A DNA stretch of 64,000 nucleotides from Gymnodinialimonas phycosphaerae. GTDB taxonomy: Bacteria; Pseudomonadota; Alphaproteobacteria; Rhodobacterales; Rhodobacteraceae. The position numbers and the translations under genes were made by a program. The first letter of the stretch is position 1; the number at the start of each line of letters is the position of its first letter. The stretch is from positions 2,294,001 to 2,358,000 of the forward strand of contig NZ_JAIMBW010000001.1 of the NCBI RefSeq assembly GCF_019195455.1, read 5' to 3'. The notes under the pieces were generated by a model. That model was not told the origin of the DNA and did not search any database. It saw only the letters and a program-made list of their open reading frames with translations. This document shows, one piece after another, positions 57,292 to 64,000 of this stretch.

Positions 57292-59238
57292 CTAGGCGCT
57301 GAGGGCGTGGACCGTACGCTCGGGCGCGATGATGATGGGGGCACCCTTCGCGACCATTCCGATCAAGGCGTCGCGGTCCATGGGGCGCGCGATGCCGAAG
57401 CCTTGCAGGCGGAAGCATCCGTGCGCCATCAGGAAATCCGCTTGTTCCGCGTATTCGATCCCTTCCGCCAGGGTGCTAACGCCCAACTCATCGCACAGAC
57501 GCAGGATCGACGTGGTGATGATACGAGCGGACCGGTCGTGGGTGACATTGGCGATCAGGGACCGATCCAGTTTCACGCCGCTGACCTCCAGTTGGCTGAG
57601 GTGCGACAACCCCGCATAGCCGACGCCAAAATCGTCGAGATAGACGGAAAAGCCCTTTTCGCGCAGTTCCAGAATGCGGGCAGCGGCGACGCTGTCGGTG
57701 GTGTCAGACCCGAAGAATGTCGTTTCCAGCACCTCTGCAACGAGGGATTGGGTATCGAGCCCGGCACGTCGGGCTTCATGGTCGAGGCGGCGCATGAAGT
57801 CGGGATGGGCCAGCGCCTCGGACGAGGTATTGAAGGCACCGCGAATGCTGAACCCCCGTGCCCGCAGATCCGACACCAATGAGGTGGTGGCTCGAATGGC
57901 CGCGAAATCGACATCGGCCATGCGGTTAAGGCGCGAGGCGTAGCGCAGGAACACGTCGGGCGGCACGACCTCTCCGTTGCTGCGGTGCCAGCGGGCGAGC
58001 GCCTCGAACGAGTAGACCTTGCCGGTGCGCCCGTCGAGGATAGGCTGATAGACGAAACTGATCCCATCGTTATCGAGCGTATCGACGAACTCTTCCATCA
58101 TGGCATTTTCGGCCTCTTGGCGGTTATGAAGGACGGCGTCATAGCGGGCCACGCGGGGTGAGCCGGGGCGCTTTGCCTCGTAGAGCGCAAAATCGGCGGA
58201 GCGGATCAGATCGGCGGCTGTGGTTTCATCGCCATCGCTGAGCGCGATGCCAATAGAGGCCCCACACTCCAGGTTGGTGTCCTCCCACTCCAGCGGCGTG
58301 CGAATACACTCCATTATCCGGTCGGCCACATGTTGCAATTGATCAAAATCCGTGACGCCCGGACAGGCCACCACGAATTCATCGCCCCCCATACGGCAAG
58401 AGAGGTCATTGGGGCCGACGCAGGCGCGGATCGCGTCAGCCACGTGGACGAGGATCCGATCACCGGCCGAGTGGCCGTGGGTGTCATTCACGGCCTTGAA
58501 ATGATCCAGGTCGATGTAGAGCAGGCCAATAGCGCGCGCATCAGGGTCGGGCCGCCGCAGGATCGCATCCGTGGCAGCCAGAAAGGCGGTGCGATTGTGC
58601 AACCCGGTCAGGGCATCATGGTGGGCGGCGTGATGAAGGTCGGCGCGGGCGCGCTCCAGTTCCTCTTCGCGATTGACCTGAGTGGTGACATCGCGCGACA
58701 CGAGGATCACACGCTTTTCCCCAACCCGAGGCTCCACCACGGCGAGGTTGAACTCGTGCCAGAACAGCCCTCCATTCTTGCGCATGTTGGGGCGTCGGAC
58801 GAGGTTGTGAAATTCGTAACTATCGAGATCAAAACGAAAGTTTTCGATCTCTTCGTCATCGGGCTTTACATTGGGTGGAAAGCAGAATTCCTGCGGGCGC
58901 CGCCCAATGACTTCCTCCAGGGATCGGCCCATGATCCGGCAATAGGCCGGATTGGCCCACAGAATGCGCGCCTCCATATCCTGATACACGAGGCCATCAT
59001 TGGCGTTCTGGGCAACGGCGCGCAAAATCGCTTCCTGGGCGCTGACATCATCAAGGGTCTTCTCGGCCTCCTGAAGCGCCTTGTTCGCGAATCTGGAAAC
59101 GCGGATCTTGGCGCACAGCAGGCCAATCGTGAACAACAGCATGATCGCAAGAGCGATCTCCATCATCAGGAATGTCTGCGCACCCGCCGGGGCAAGCCAT
59201 GTCACCACCGCAGAGATCAAGCCCATCGTACCAATCAT
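57292..59238 (-). CDS. Membrane PAS-GGDEF-EAL cyclic-di-GMP enzyme
   Basis: A 648-residue protein: one or two N-terminal TM helices (residues 1-45), a PAS domain (about 70-185: AVAQNANDGLVYQDMEARILWANPAYCRIMGRSLEEVIGR), a GGDEF domain (205-365) with intact CRMGGDEFVVA, and an EAL domain (390-640). The EAL catalytic and metal residues look intact: YSFEALARW, AEVLETTFFG, YLDDFGVGYAGLSHL, VKLDRSLI, LAEGIEYAEQADFL and LQGFGIARP. No I-site RxxD appears before GGDEF (LSCRMGGDEF), so no product inhibition of that type. Both diguanylate cyclase and phosphodiesterase activity are possible; c-di-GMP could control the polysaccharide genes in this region, which is inference. Confidence 0.93.
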   Translation of the reverse strand: MIGTMGLISAVVTWLAPAGAQTFLMMEIALAIMLLFTIGLLCAKIRVSRFANKALQEAEKTLDDVSAQEAILRAVAQNANDGLVYQDMEARILWANPAYCRIMGRSLEEVIGRRPQEFCFPPNVKPDDEEIENFRFDLDSYEFHNLVRRPNMRKNGGLFWHEFNLAVVEPRVGEKRVILVSRDVTTQVNREEELERARADLHHAAHHDALTGLHNRTAFLAATDAILRRPDPDARAIGLLYIDLDHFKAVNDTHGHSAGDRILVHVADAIRACVGPNDLSCRMGGDEFVVACPGVTDFDQLQHVADRIMECIRTPLEWEDTNLECGASIGIALSDGDETTAADLIRSADFALYEAKRPGSPRVARYDAVLHNRQEAENAMMEEFVDTLDNDGISFVYQPILDGRTGKVYSFEALARWHRSNGEVVPPDVFLRYASRLNRMADVDFAAIRATTSLVSDLRARGFSIRGAFNTSSEALAHPDFMRRLDHEARRAGLDTQSLVAEVLETTFFGSDTTDSVAAARILELREKGFSVYLDDFGVGYAGLSHLSQLEVSGVKLDRSLIANVTHDRSARIITTSILRLCDELGVSTLAEGIEYAEQADFLMAHGCFRLQGFGIARPMDRDALIGMVAKGAPIIIAPERTVHALSA

Positions 59239-59452
59239 CGCAACTGTCCCGTTTCGTCAGAGGAACGCTATCAATTGCCGCCGAACGCCCGGTTAACGCC
59301 CCTGCGGGACCGCCACACAATCTATAGAAAAATGAACCTAAATAGTGTCGGATGAGGTGGATTTTCGCCGATCTCGCGGCGCGCGCGATAACGACTGGAC
59401 CGGCCAGGTTTGCCGCGTTTAAGACGGAAGACCTTAACCAAGGAAGACAACC

Positions 59453-59506
59453 ATGATGATCCTTTTTGTATCCGCGCGCCCCAAAGGCGCCCTTCGCACC
59501 CCCTAG
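59453..59506 (+). CDS. Putative 17-residue leader peptide
   Basis: ATGATG followed by codons for [15 protein letters not shown] and TAG, 7 bases behind AAGGAAG. A terminator hairpin lies 38 bases after its stop, and the DUF1127-like gene starts 80 bases beyond that. It could be a regulatory leader peptide whose translation affects terminator formation, or the coding part of a short mRNA/sRNA. No Trp/His-type codon runs are present, so classical amino-acid attenuation is not indicated. Confidence 0.4.
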   Translation: MMILFVSARPKGALRTP

Positions 59507-59543
59507 AGCGCTGTTTCAAGACGGGCCTCATCGCCCCTCGTCC

Positions 59544-59573
59544 AAGGCCGCCCGTGACGCGGCCTTTCTTTTT
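59544..59573 (+). terminator. Intrinsic terminator between leader ORF and DUF1127-like gene
   Basis: AAGGCCGC-CCGTGAC-GCGGCCTT is an 8-bp perfect stem followed by TCTTTTT. It ends a transcript of about 150 bases that begins upstream near 59410, or acts as an attenuator for the following DUF1127-like gene and nadD. Confidence 0.8.
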
Positions 59574-59652
59574 GTCTTCCGGTTGTCGATGACCGGCCCT
59601 CAAACTGTCTGCCCCCGGCGCGTGGCGGCTTTCCAATCCGATGGAGAGTTCC

Positions 59653-59868
59653 ATGCATGGCAAGTTCACCACGTTTCAAAACGCCGGTCTGCGGCGGCTT
59701 TTGCGCCGCATGGGGGCGCGTCTTTCGCAGCGCCCAAAATCGGCGGTCACACCCCGGCCCGGCGATATCCCAGATTACCTGCGCACCGACGTCGGGCTGG
59801 AACCCCGCGCCCCGCAAAGACCACACGGCACGGATCCGCCCCGATGCGATCCCTTCCGGCTGCTTTAG
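59653..59868 (+). CDS. DUF1127-like small basic protein
   Basis: A 71-residue protein: a basic N-terminal half ([21 protein letters not shown]) and the motif [17 protein letters not shown], which resembles the conserved D-[IL]-x-x-x-L-x-D-[IL]-G-L of DUF1127 proteins. Some DUF1127 proteins of Rhodobacter (CcaF1) are RNA-binding and about this size; that parallel is by length and motif only. Start chosen behind GGAGAG. Its stop is 8 bases before nadD, so the two are probably co-transcribed. Confidence 0.6.
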   Translation: MHGKFTTFQNAGLRRLLRRMGARLSQRPKSAVTPRPGDIPDYLRTDVGLEPRAPQRPHGTDPPRCDPFRLL

Positions 59869-59876
59869 GACGCCCG

Positions 59877-60533
59877 ATGATTGACAGCCCGCCCCTGCCC
59901 CCCCATCAACGCCTTTTGGAGGGAGCAGGGGCCCTGCGCCACAAACTGCCATTTGCACTGCCGGGCCAGACCGTTGGCCTGTTCGGAGGATCGTTCGATC
60001 CGCCGCATGCAGGCCATGTCCACGTGAGCCGGGAAGCCTTGAAGCGCTTCGACCTGGATCGCGTCTGGTGGCTGGTGTCGCCGGGCAACCCATTGAAAGA
60101 GAAAGGCCCCGCCGCGTTGGAGCGGCGCATGGCGGCGGCCCGCGCGATGGTCAGCCATCCCCGCATCGAAGTCACCGATATCGAGGCGCACCTTGGCACG
60201 CGCTACACGGCGCAGACGATCGAGCGGTTTCGGGCCTTGTATCCCGGTGTGCGGTTCGTCTGGCTGATGGGGGCCGATAACCTGGCGCAGTTCCACCGGT
60301 GGCAGCGCTGGGAATGGATCATGGAAACGGTTCCCGTGGGTGTTCTGGCGCGCCCCGGGCAGAGGATTTCGGCCCGGACCTCGGTGGCGGCGCAAAGATT
60401 TCGGGACGCAAAGATGCCCGCAAGTGCCGCGCGGATGCTGGGGCGGGCCGAGCCGCCCGCGTGGTGTTTCCTGAATGTGCCGATGCTGGATGTGTCAAGT
60501 TCCGAGATACGGGCACGGGGGGAGTGGGGCTAG
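59877..60533 (+). CDS. nadD: Nicotinate-nucleotide adenylyltransferase
   Basis: A 218-residue NadD, which adenylates nicotinate mononucleotide in NAD synthesis. Nucleotidyltransferase motifs are [19 protein letters not shown] (H-x-G-H), [15 protein letters not shown] and the C-terminal [15 protein letters not shown] (ISSTxIR type). [20 protein letters not shown] carries the conserved G-x-D. Start at [12 protein letters not shown] behind TAGGA. It follows the DUF1127-like gene closely. Confidence 0.95.
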   Translation: MIDSPPLPPHQRLLEGAGALRHKLPFALPGQTVGLFGGSFDPPHAGHVHVSREALKRFDLDRVWWLVSPGNPLKEKGPAALERRMAAARAMVSHPRIEVTDIEAHLGTRYTAQTIERFRALYPGVRFVWLMGADNLAQFHRWQRWEWIMETVPVGVLARPGQRISARTSVAAQRFRDAKMPASAARMLGRAEPPAWCFLNVPMLDVSSSEIRARGEWG

Positions 60534-60580
60534 CCCGACCTGCCGGTGAATGCCCTAAGGGTCATGCCACAGAGCGGCGT

Positions 60581-61459
60581 TCACCGCGTCACTGGATCGG
60601 CCACACGGCGCACAAGCAGCGACGCAAGGCCGGACACCATCACCAGGGTGATGCCCGCAAGGGCGAGGGTGTCGGGCAACGAGCCAAAGATCAGCGCCCC
60701 GAAAAGCGTGGCCCAGACCAGTTGCGTGTAGACGAAGGGCGCCATGCGGCTGGCCTCAGCCCGTTGATAGGCGATGATCAGCAAGAGGTTCCCAAGCATC
60801 GAGCAGGCCGCAGAGGTCAGGGTGAAGGCCATGATCGAGGGGGTCAGCGGTGGCATGGCCGCAACGCCCGGCACCGCAAGGACCAGCGCCCCGATGACAA
60901 GCTGCGAAAACAACATGGCGCGGGGGCGCGCCACGTCCGCCATCCAACGGCTCATCACGAGGTAGCAGCCATAGAAAATCCCCGCGAGGGCCGCAAACGC
61001 CATGCCCGGCGTCATGCCAAAGCCCGGTTTGACCACCAGAAGGACGCCTATGAACCCGAGACAGATCAGGCCGAAGCGTGAGGCCGAAAACGGTTCGCGC
61101 AAAAGCCACACGGACAGGAGCCATGAAAGTATGGGCCCACCGAAAAACGCGGCGAAGACGTTGGCGATGGGCTCGGTGCTGAGCGCCGTCAGGATCGACG
61201 TGATCCCCCCAACCAGCATGAAGCCACGCAGCCAGATGCGCCAATCGGTGAACAGGCGGGCTAAAACGAGTCGCAAAACGAAAGGCGCGACCATCAAAGC
61301 GCCGAGGGCAAATCGGCTCCAGGCGACGAACACGGGCGCGATCCCCTGGCCGCCGTCTGACAAATCCGCCGTCAAAAGCTTGCCCGCCGTATCCCCGGCA
61401 GGGATCAGGGCCATGGCCACCAGCATAAGAGGCAACGCGCGCAGGAAATTCTTGTCCAT
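60581..61459 (-). CDS. EamA-type drug/metabolite transporter
   Basis: A 292-residue protein of about ten TM helices forming two EamA repeats (residues about 8-140 and 150-285). Typical pieces are APVFVAWSRFALGALMVAPF, STEPIANVFAAFFGGPILSWLLSVWLLREPFSASRFGLICLGFIGVLLVVKPG and EASRMAPFVYTQLVWATLFGALIFGSLPD (ALxxxxP-x-a-l-x-g pattern). Substrate unknown; DMT proteins export amino acids, riboflavin precursors or drugs. It is convergent with nadD and divergent from dacB. Confidence 0.9.
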   Translation of the reverse strand: MDKNFLRALPLMLVAMALIPAGDTAGKLLTADLSDGGQGIAPVFVAWSRFALGALMVAPFVLRLVLARLFTDWRIWLRGFMLVGGITSILTALSTEPIANVFAAFFGGPILSWLLSVWLLREPFSASRFGLICLGFIGVLLVVKPGFGMTPGMAFAALAGIFYGCYLVMSRWMADVARPRAMLFSQLVIGALVLAVPGVAAMPPLTPSIMAFTLTSAACSMLGNLLLIIAYQRAEASRMAPFVYTQLVWATLFGALIFGSLPDTLALAGITLVMVSGLASLLVRRVADPVTR

Positions 61460-61594
61460 TGCCCTCTCGCCTATCGCGCTTCACCAGGAAGGGAAACCCT
61501 GCACCAGGAAGCACAAAAACGTGTCGCGACGGGGGGTTGAGGGTGGCCACCGCTACAAGGTAATCTCGGCCAAGCTGCCAAATGATATGAACCA

Positions 61595-63076
61595 ATGATT
61601 TCCAGACGGATTTTCCTGAGCGGGCTTCTTGCAAGCACCGCGCCCGCGGCTTGGGCTGCGGCGCCCGAACGGTCGTTGCGCCCGTTGGTGCGGCCATCGG
61701 ATTTCCTGCTGCGCACGATCCCGGAAGCCGCCGACATCCTGCGCGAAGCGGATCTTGGAGGGCGTATCGGCTTCGCCGTCGCCGATGCTGCCACGGGTGA
61801 GATGCTGGAGGTGGTGAACCCCCTCTATCCCCTGCCGCCGGCCTCGGTCGCCAAGGCGATCAGCTGCGCCTACGCGCTGGACCGCCTGGGGCCGAATTTC
61901 CGCTTCCGCACCCGGCTGGTGTCAAGCGGGGTCCTCGCCGACGGAAGGTTGGACGGAGACCTGTGGTTGGTCGGATCAGGCGACCCGCTGTTCGACACCG
62001 ATGCGCTTGCAGGTCTGGCCGATGAAATAGTCAACATGGGCCTGCGCGAAGTCACGGGGCGATTCATGGTCGCGACGGGCGCGCTGCCCGAGATTTGGCA
62101 GATTGATCCCAGCCAGCTACCCCATGTTGGGTACAATCCGTCGATCTCGGCGCTGAACCTCAACTTCAACCGGGTCCATTTCGAGTGGGAACGGGTGGGC
62201 GAGGACTACACAATTTCGATGGACGCGCGCTCGGCTTCCTTGCGCCCTGCCGTTCAGGTAGCGCGCATGCGCGTGGAAGAGCGGACGACCCCTGTCTACA
62301 CCTACTCGGACGCCGACAGCCACGATGCGTGGACCGTCGCACGGGGGGCACTGGGTGATGCCGGGTCGCGCTGGTTGCCTGTGCGACGCCCGGCTGCGTA
62401 CATGGCCGAGGTTTTCCAGACCTTGATGGCCGACCATGGAGTGAGCCTGCCCGCGCCGAGCTATGCGTTGGCCGCCCCAGAAACGGCGTTGGTTCTGGCG
62501 GAACATGTGTCGGAACCACTTGATGAGATCCTGCGCGGAATGATGCGGTGGTCGACGAACCTGACGGCGGAGGTCGTGGGCCTGATGGCCACTCAAGCCG
62601 GAGGTCAACAAGCCACCAGCCTGACCGAATCAGGGGCCGCGATGACCGAATGGATGCGAGAGACCCTGGGCGCGCGGAACGCGACGTTCGTGGATCACTC
62701 GGGCCTCGGCGTCGGCAGTCGGATCCGGCCGCAGGACATGACCCACGCGCTTGTCGCGGCAGGGCCAGACGGACTGCTGCGCGACTTGATGAAAGACATC
62801 CCGATGCGCGACGACGCAGGCAATGTGATCGAGGGCCATCCGATCGAGGTCGTGGCCAAGACGGGCACGCTGAACTTCGTTTCGACCTTGGCAGGGTTCG
62901 CGCGCACGCCATCCGGGCGCGATCTGGCCTTCACCATCTTCAGCGCCGATCTGGATCGTCGTGACGCGATCCCCGAGGATCAGCGCGAGCGCCCCGTCGG
63001 CTCTCGCACCTACAACCGGGCTGCCAAGCGCATGCAGCAAGCCCTGATCGAGCGTTGGGGGGCAGTCTACGCGTAG
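61595..63076 (+). CDS. dacB: PBP4-type D-alanyl-D-alanine carboxypeptidase/endopeptidase (S13)
   Basis: A 493-residue peptidase family S13 protein that trims or cleaves peptidoglycan cross-links in the periplasm. Active-site motifs are SxxK in PPASVAKAI (Ser 84, Lys 87), SxN in WSTNLTAEVVG and KTG in VVAKTGTLNF. The signal peptide ISRRIFLSGLLAST is twin-arginine (S-R-R-x-F-L), so export is by Tat, unlike E. coli DacB (Sec). The insert domains between SxxK and SxN are present. Start at MISRRIFLSG. Confidence 0.94.
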   Translation: MISRRIFLSGLLASTAPAAWAAAPERSLRPLVRPSDFLLRTIPEAADILREADLGGRIGFAVADAATGEMLEVVNPLYPLPPASVAKAISCAYALDRLGPNFRFRTRLVSSGVLADGRLDGDLWLVGSGDPLFDTDALAGLADEIVNMGLREVTGRFMVATGALPEIWQIDPSQLPHVGYNPSISALNLNFNRVHFEWERVGEDYTISMDARSASLRPAVQVARMRVEERTTPVYTYSDADSHDAWTVARGALGDAGSRWLPVRRPAAYMAEVFQTLMADHGVSLPAPSYALAAPETALVLAEHVSEPLDEILRGMMRWSTNLTAEVVGLMATQAGGQQATSLTESGAAMTEWMRETLGARNATFVDHSGLGVGSRIRPQDMTHALVAAGPDGLLRDLMKDIPMRDDAGNVIEGHPIEVVAKTGTLNFVSTLAGFARTPSGRDLAFTIFSADLDRRDAIPEDQRERPVGSRTYNRAAKRMQQALIERWGAVYA

Positions 63077-63123
63077 GCCGCAGGACAAATCCTGCCGTTC
63101 GGGCGCAGGGTCTTGACCGCAGA

Positions 63124-64000
63124 TCAGCGGTGCCGGTGAAAAAGGGCGAAGATCCGGGAATGCCTGGCGAAAGGTTCAACCTGCTCATCTGACGGGGCAG
63201 CCGTCGCGGTCGCCATGATCCAGCGGATCAGCACGAACGACAGCAGCCCGAACACCACGCCGCCGACCGCCTGCCCGATCAGCACGCCTTCTGCCCCTAA
63301 CCAGGCCGAGAAGATCAGGACCGGCACGATCGTCCCGATCGTATGCCGCCCCCAGTTCACCCACGTGGACGTGTAGGGATAGCCGATATTATTGAAGCTG
63401 GCGTTCGACACGAAGATCATCCCGTTGAAGAAGAACGCCAGCGCAAGGGGGCCACAGAACAGGAACAGCAACGCACGGGCATCGCCCGTGGCGTTGAAAA
63501 GCGCCGCGATAGGCTCGCGCAGGAAGAAGAGGACAGCGCTGACGAGGATCACAACGATCAAGGTGAACAACATCGCCTCGTAGTACGTGCGGATGACGCG
63601 GTCCTGTTTTCCCGCCCCGAAGTTCTGGCCGACGATGGGGCCCACGGCCCCCGACAGCGCGAAGAGTATGCCGAAGGCCACGGGTGTCAGGCGACCGATG
63701 ATGGCCATGCCTGCGACGGCTTCCTCGCCGTATTGCGCCATGGAGCGGGTCACAAAGGCCTGACCCACGGGGGTTGCCAACTGCGTGAGGATTGCGGGCG
63801 CGGCAAGTGCCAGGATCGGAGAGAGGTCGAGCCGCAGGTCCGGGAGGGAGGGTTTGGCAAGGCCGCCGTGGTGGCGGAAGATCGGGATCAGGGCGACAGC
63901 GGCAATGGCGATGCGCGCGCAGACCGAGGCGACGGCGGCACCGGTCAGTTCCAGATTGAGGCCAAAGATCAGGATCGGGTCGAGCACAGCATTCACCAAG
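63124..64000 (-). CDS. MATE family efflux transporter (5' part beyond the window)
   Basis: The C-terminal 291 residues of a MATE transporter; the N-terminus lies beyond base 64000. Recognisable MATE segments are VNAVLDPILIFGLNLELTGAAVASVCAR, VGQAFVTRSMAQYGEEAVAGMAIIGRLTPVAFGILFALSGAVGPIVGQNFGAGK (the QNFGAG motif) and MIFVSNASFNNIGYPYTSTWVNWGRHT. It is a different subgroup (NorM/DinF-like) from the MATE gene at 1726. It is convergent with dacB. Confidence 0.9.
   Translation of the reverse strand, partial: LVNAVLDPILIFGLNLELTGAAVASVCARIAIAAVALIPIFRHHGGLAKPSLPDLRLDLSPILALAAPAILTQLATPVGQAFVTRSMAQYGEEAVAGMAIIGRLTPVAFGILFALSGAVGPIVGQNFGAGKQDRVIRTYYEAMLFTLIVVILVSAVLFFLREPIAALFNATGDARALLFLFCGPLALAFFFNGMIFVSNASFNNIGYPYTSTWVNWGRHTIGTIVPVLIFSAWLGAEGVLIGQAVGGVVFGLLSFVLIRWIMATATAAPSDEQVEPFARHSRIFALFHRHR

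Overview
The window comes from a GC-rich alphaproteobacterium, most likely a Rhodobacteraceae / Roseobacter-group member. Supporting signs are a GTTC-N7-GTTC LexA box in front of uvrB, a class I lysyl-tRNA synthetase, an NDUFA4-type complex I accessory protein, an ihfB-lapA-trpF-trpB neighbourhood, YjbF/YjbH exopolysaccharide proteins and many small family-restricted secreted proteins. It is ordinary chromosome: no rRNA, CRISPR array, intact prophage or insertion sequence was seen, and there is one tRNA (Arg, anticodon TCT).

Layout. 1-9.8 kb: small secreted protein, ychF, a MATE pump, trpA followed by a cytochrome c gene bracketed by a second degenerate copy of the trpA 3' end, a two-TM ion channel divergent from a short MgtE-type transporter, an FMN-dependent lactate dehydrogenase, an MFS transporter and rplY. 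10-19.5 kb: DUF1203, FkbM methyltransferase, a quinone-oxidoreductase-like MDR protein, pth, DUF2237, then a three-gene group (membrane LuxR-type regulator plus two secreted proteins with poly-aspartate tails), then trpB, trpF, lapA, ihfB and tRNA-Arg. 19.5-29 kb: GNAT, NDUFA4-like protein, a secreted beta-propeller protein, SOS-controlled uvrB, an outer-membrane barrel, a membrane-anchored NYN RNase, a rhodanese and small secreted proteins.

29-44 kb is a polysaccharide region: YjbH, YjbF and a YjbE-like peptide (order reversed from the E. coli operon, no YjbG), a 55-bp tandem repeat, a Wza-type export lipoprotein, a PPP-type phosphatase, an ExoY/WcaJ-type sugar transferase, a DUF1972 glycosyltransferase and, after housekeeping genes (trmL, HugZ-like, DUF427), a right-handed beta-helix protein. 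44-53 kb: lysK, a TerB-like protein, a gamma-glutamylcyclotransferase and the glycine cleavage operon gcvT-gcvH-gcvP behind a tandem glycine riboswitch whose expression platform appears to hide the gcvT ribosome binding site.

53-56 kb is gene-poor but holds the most novel material. There are two tandem ORFs of 26 and 31 codons sharing the C-terminus PFRFTDWA(A/S)I, each with its own Shine-Dalgarno and differing mostly at synonymous sites across that motif. There are also cspA and a 31-residue single-TM peptide gene ending in a UUCG-loop terminator. 55.5-64 kb: ettA, a PAS-GGDEF-EAL protein, a 17-codon leader ORF plus terminator ahead of a DUF1127-like protein and nadD, an EamA transporter, a Tat-exported PBP4-type carboxypeptidase (dacB) and a MATE pump cut by the window end.

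The best candidates for undescribed biology are the twin short peptides (53700-53952), the poly-Asp PepSY pair with its membrane LuxR regulator (14202-15710), and the trpA-tail duplication around the cytochrome gene (4120-4753).
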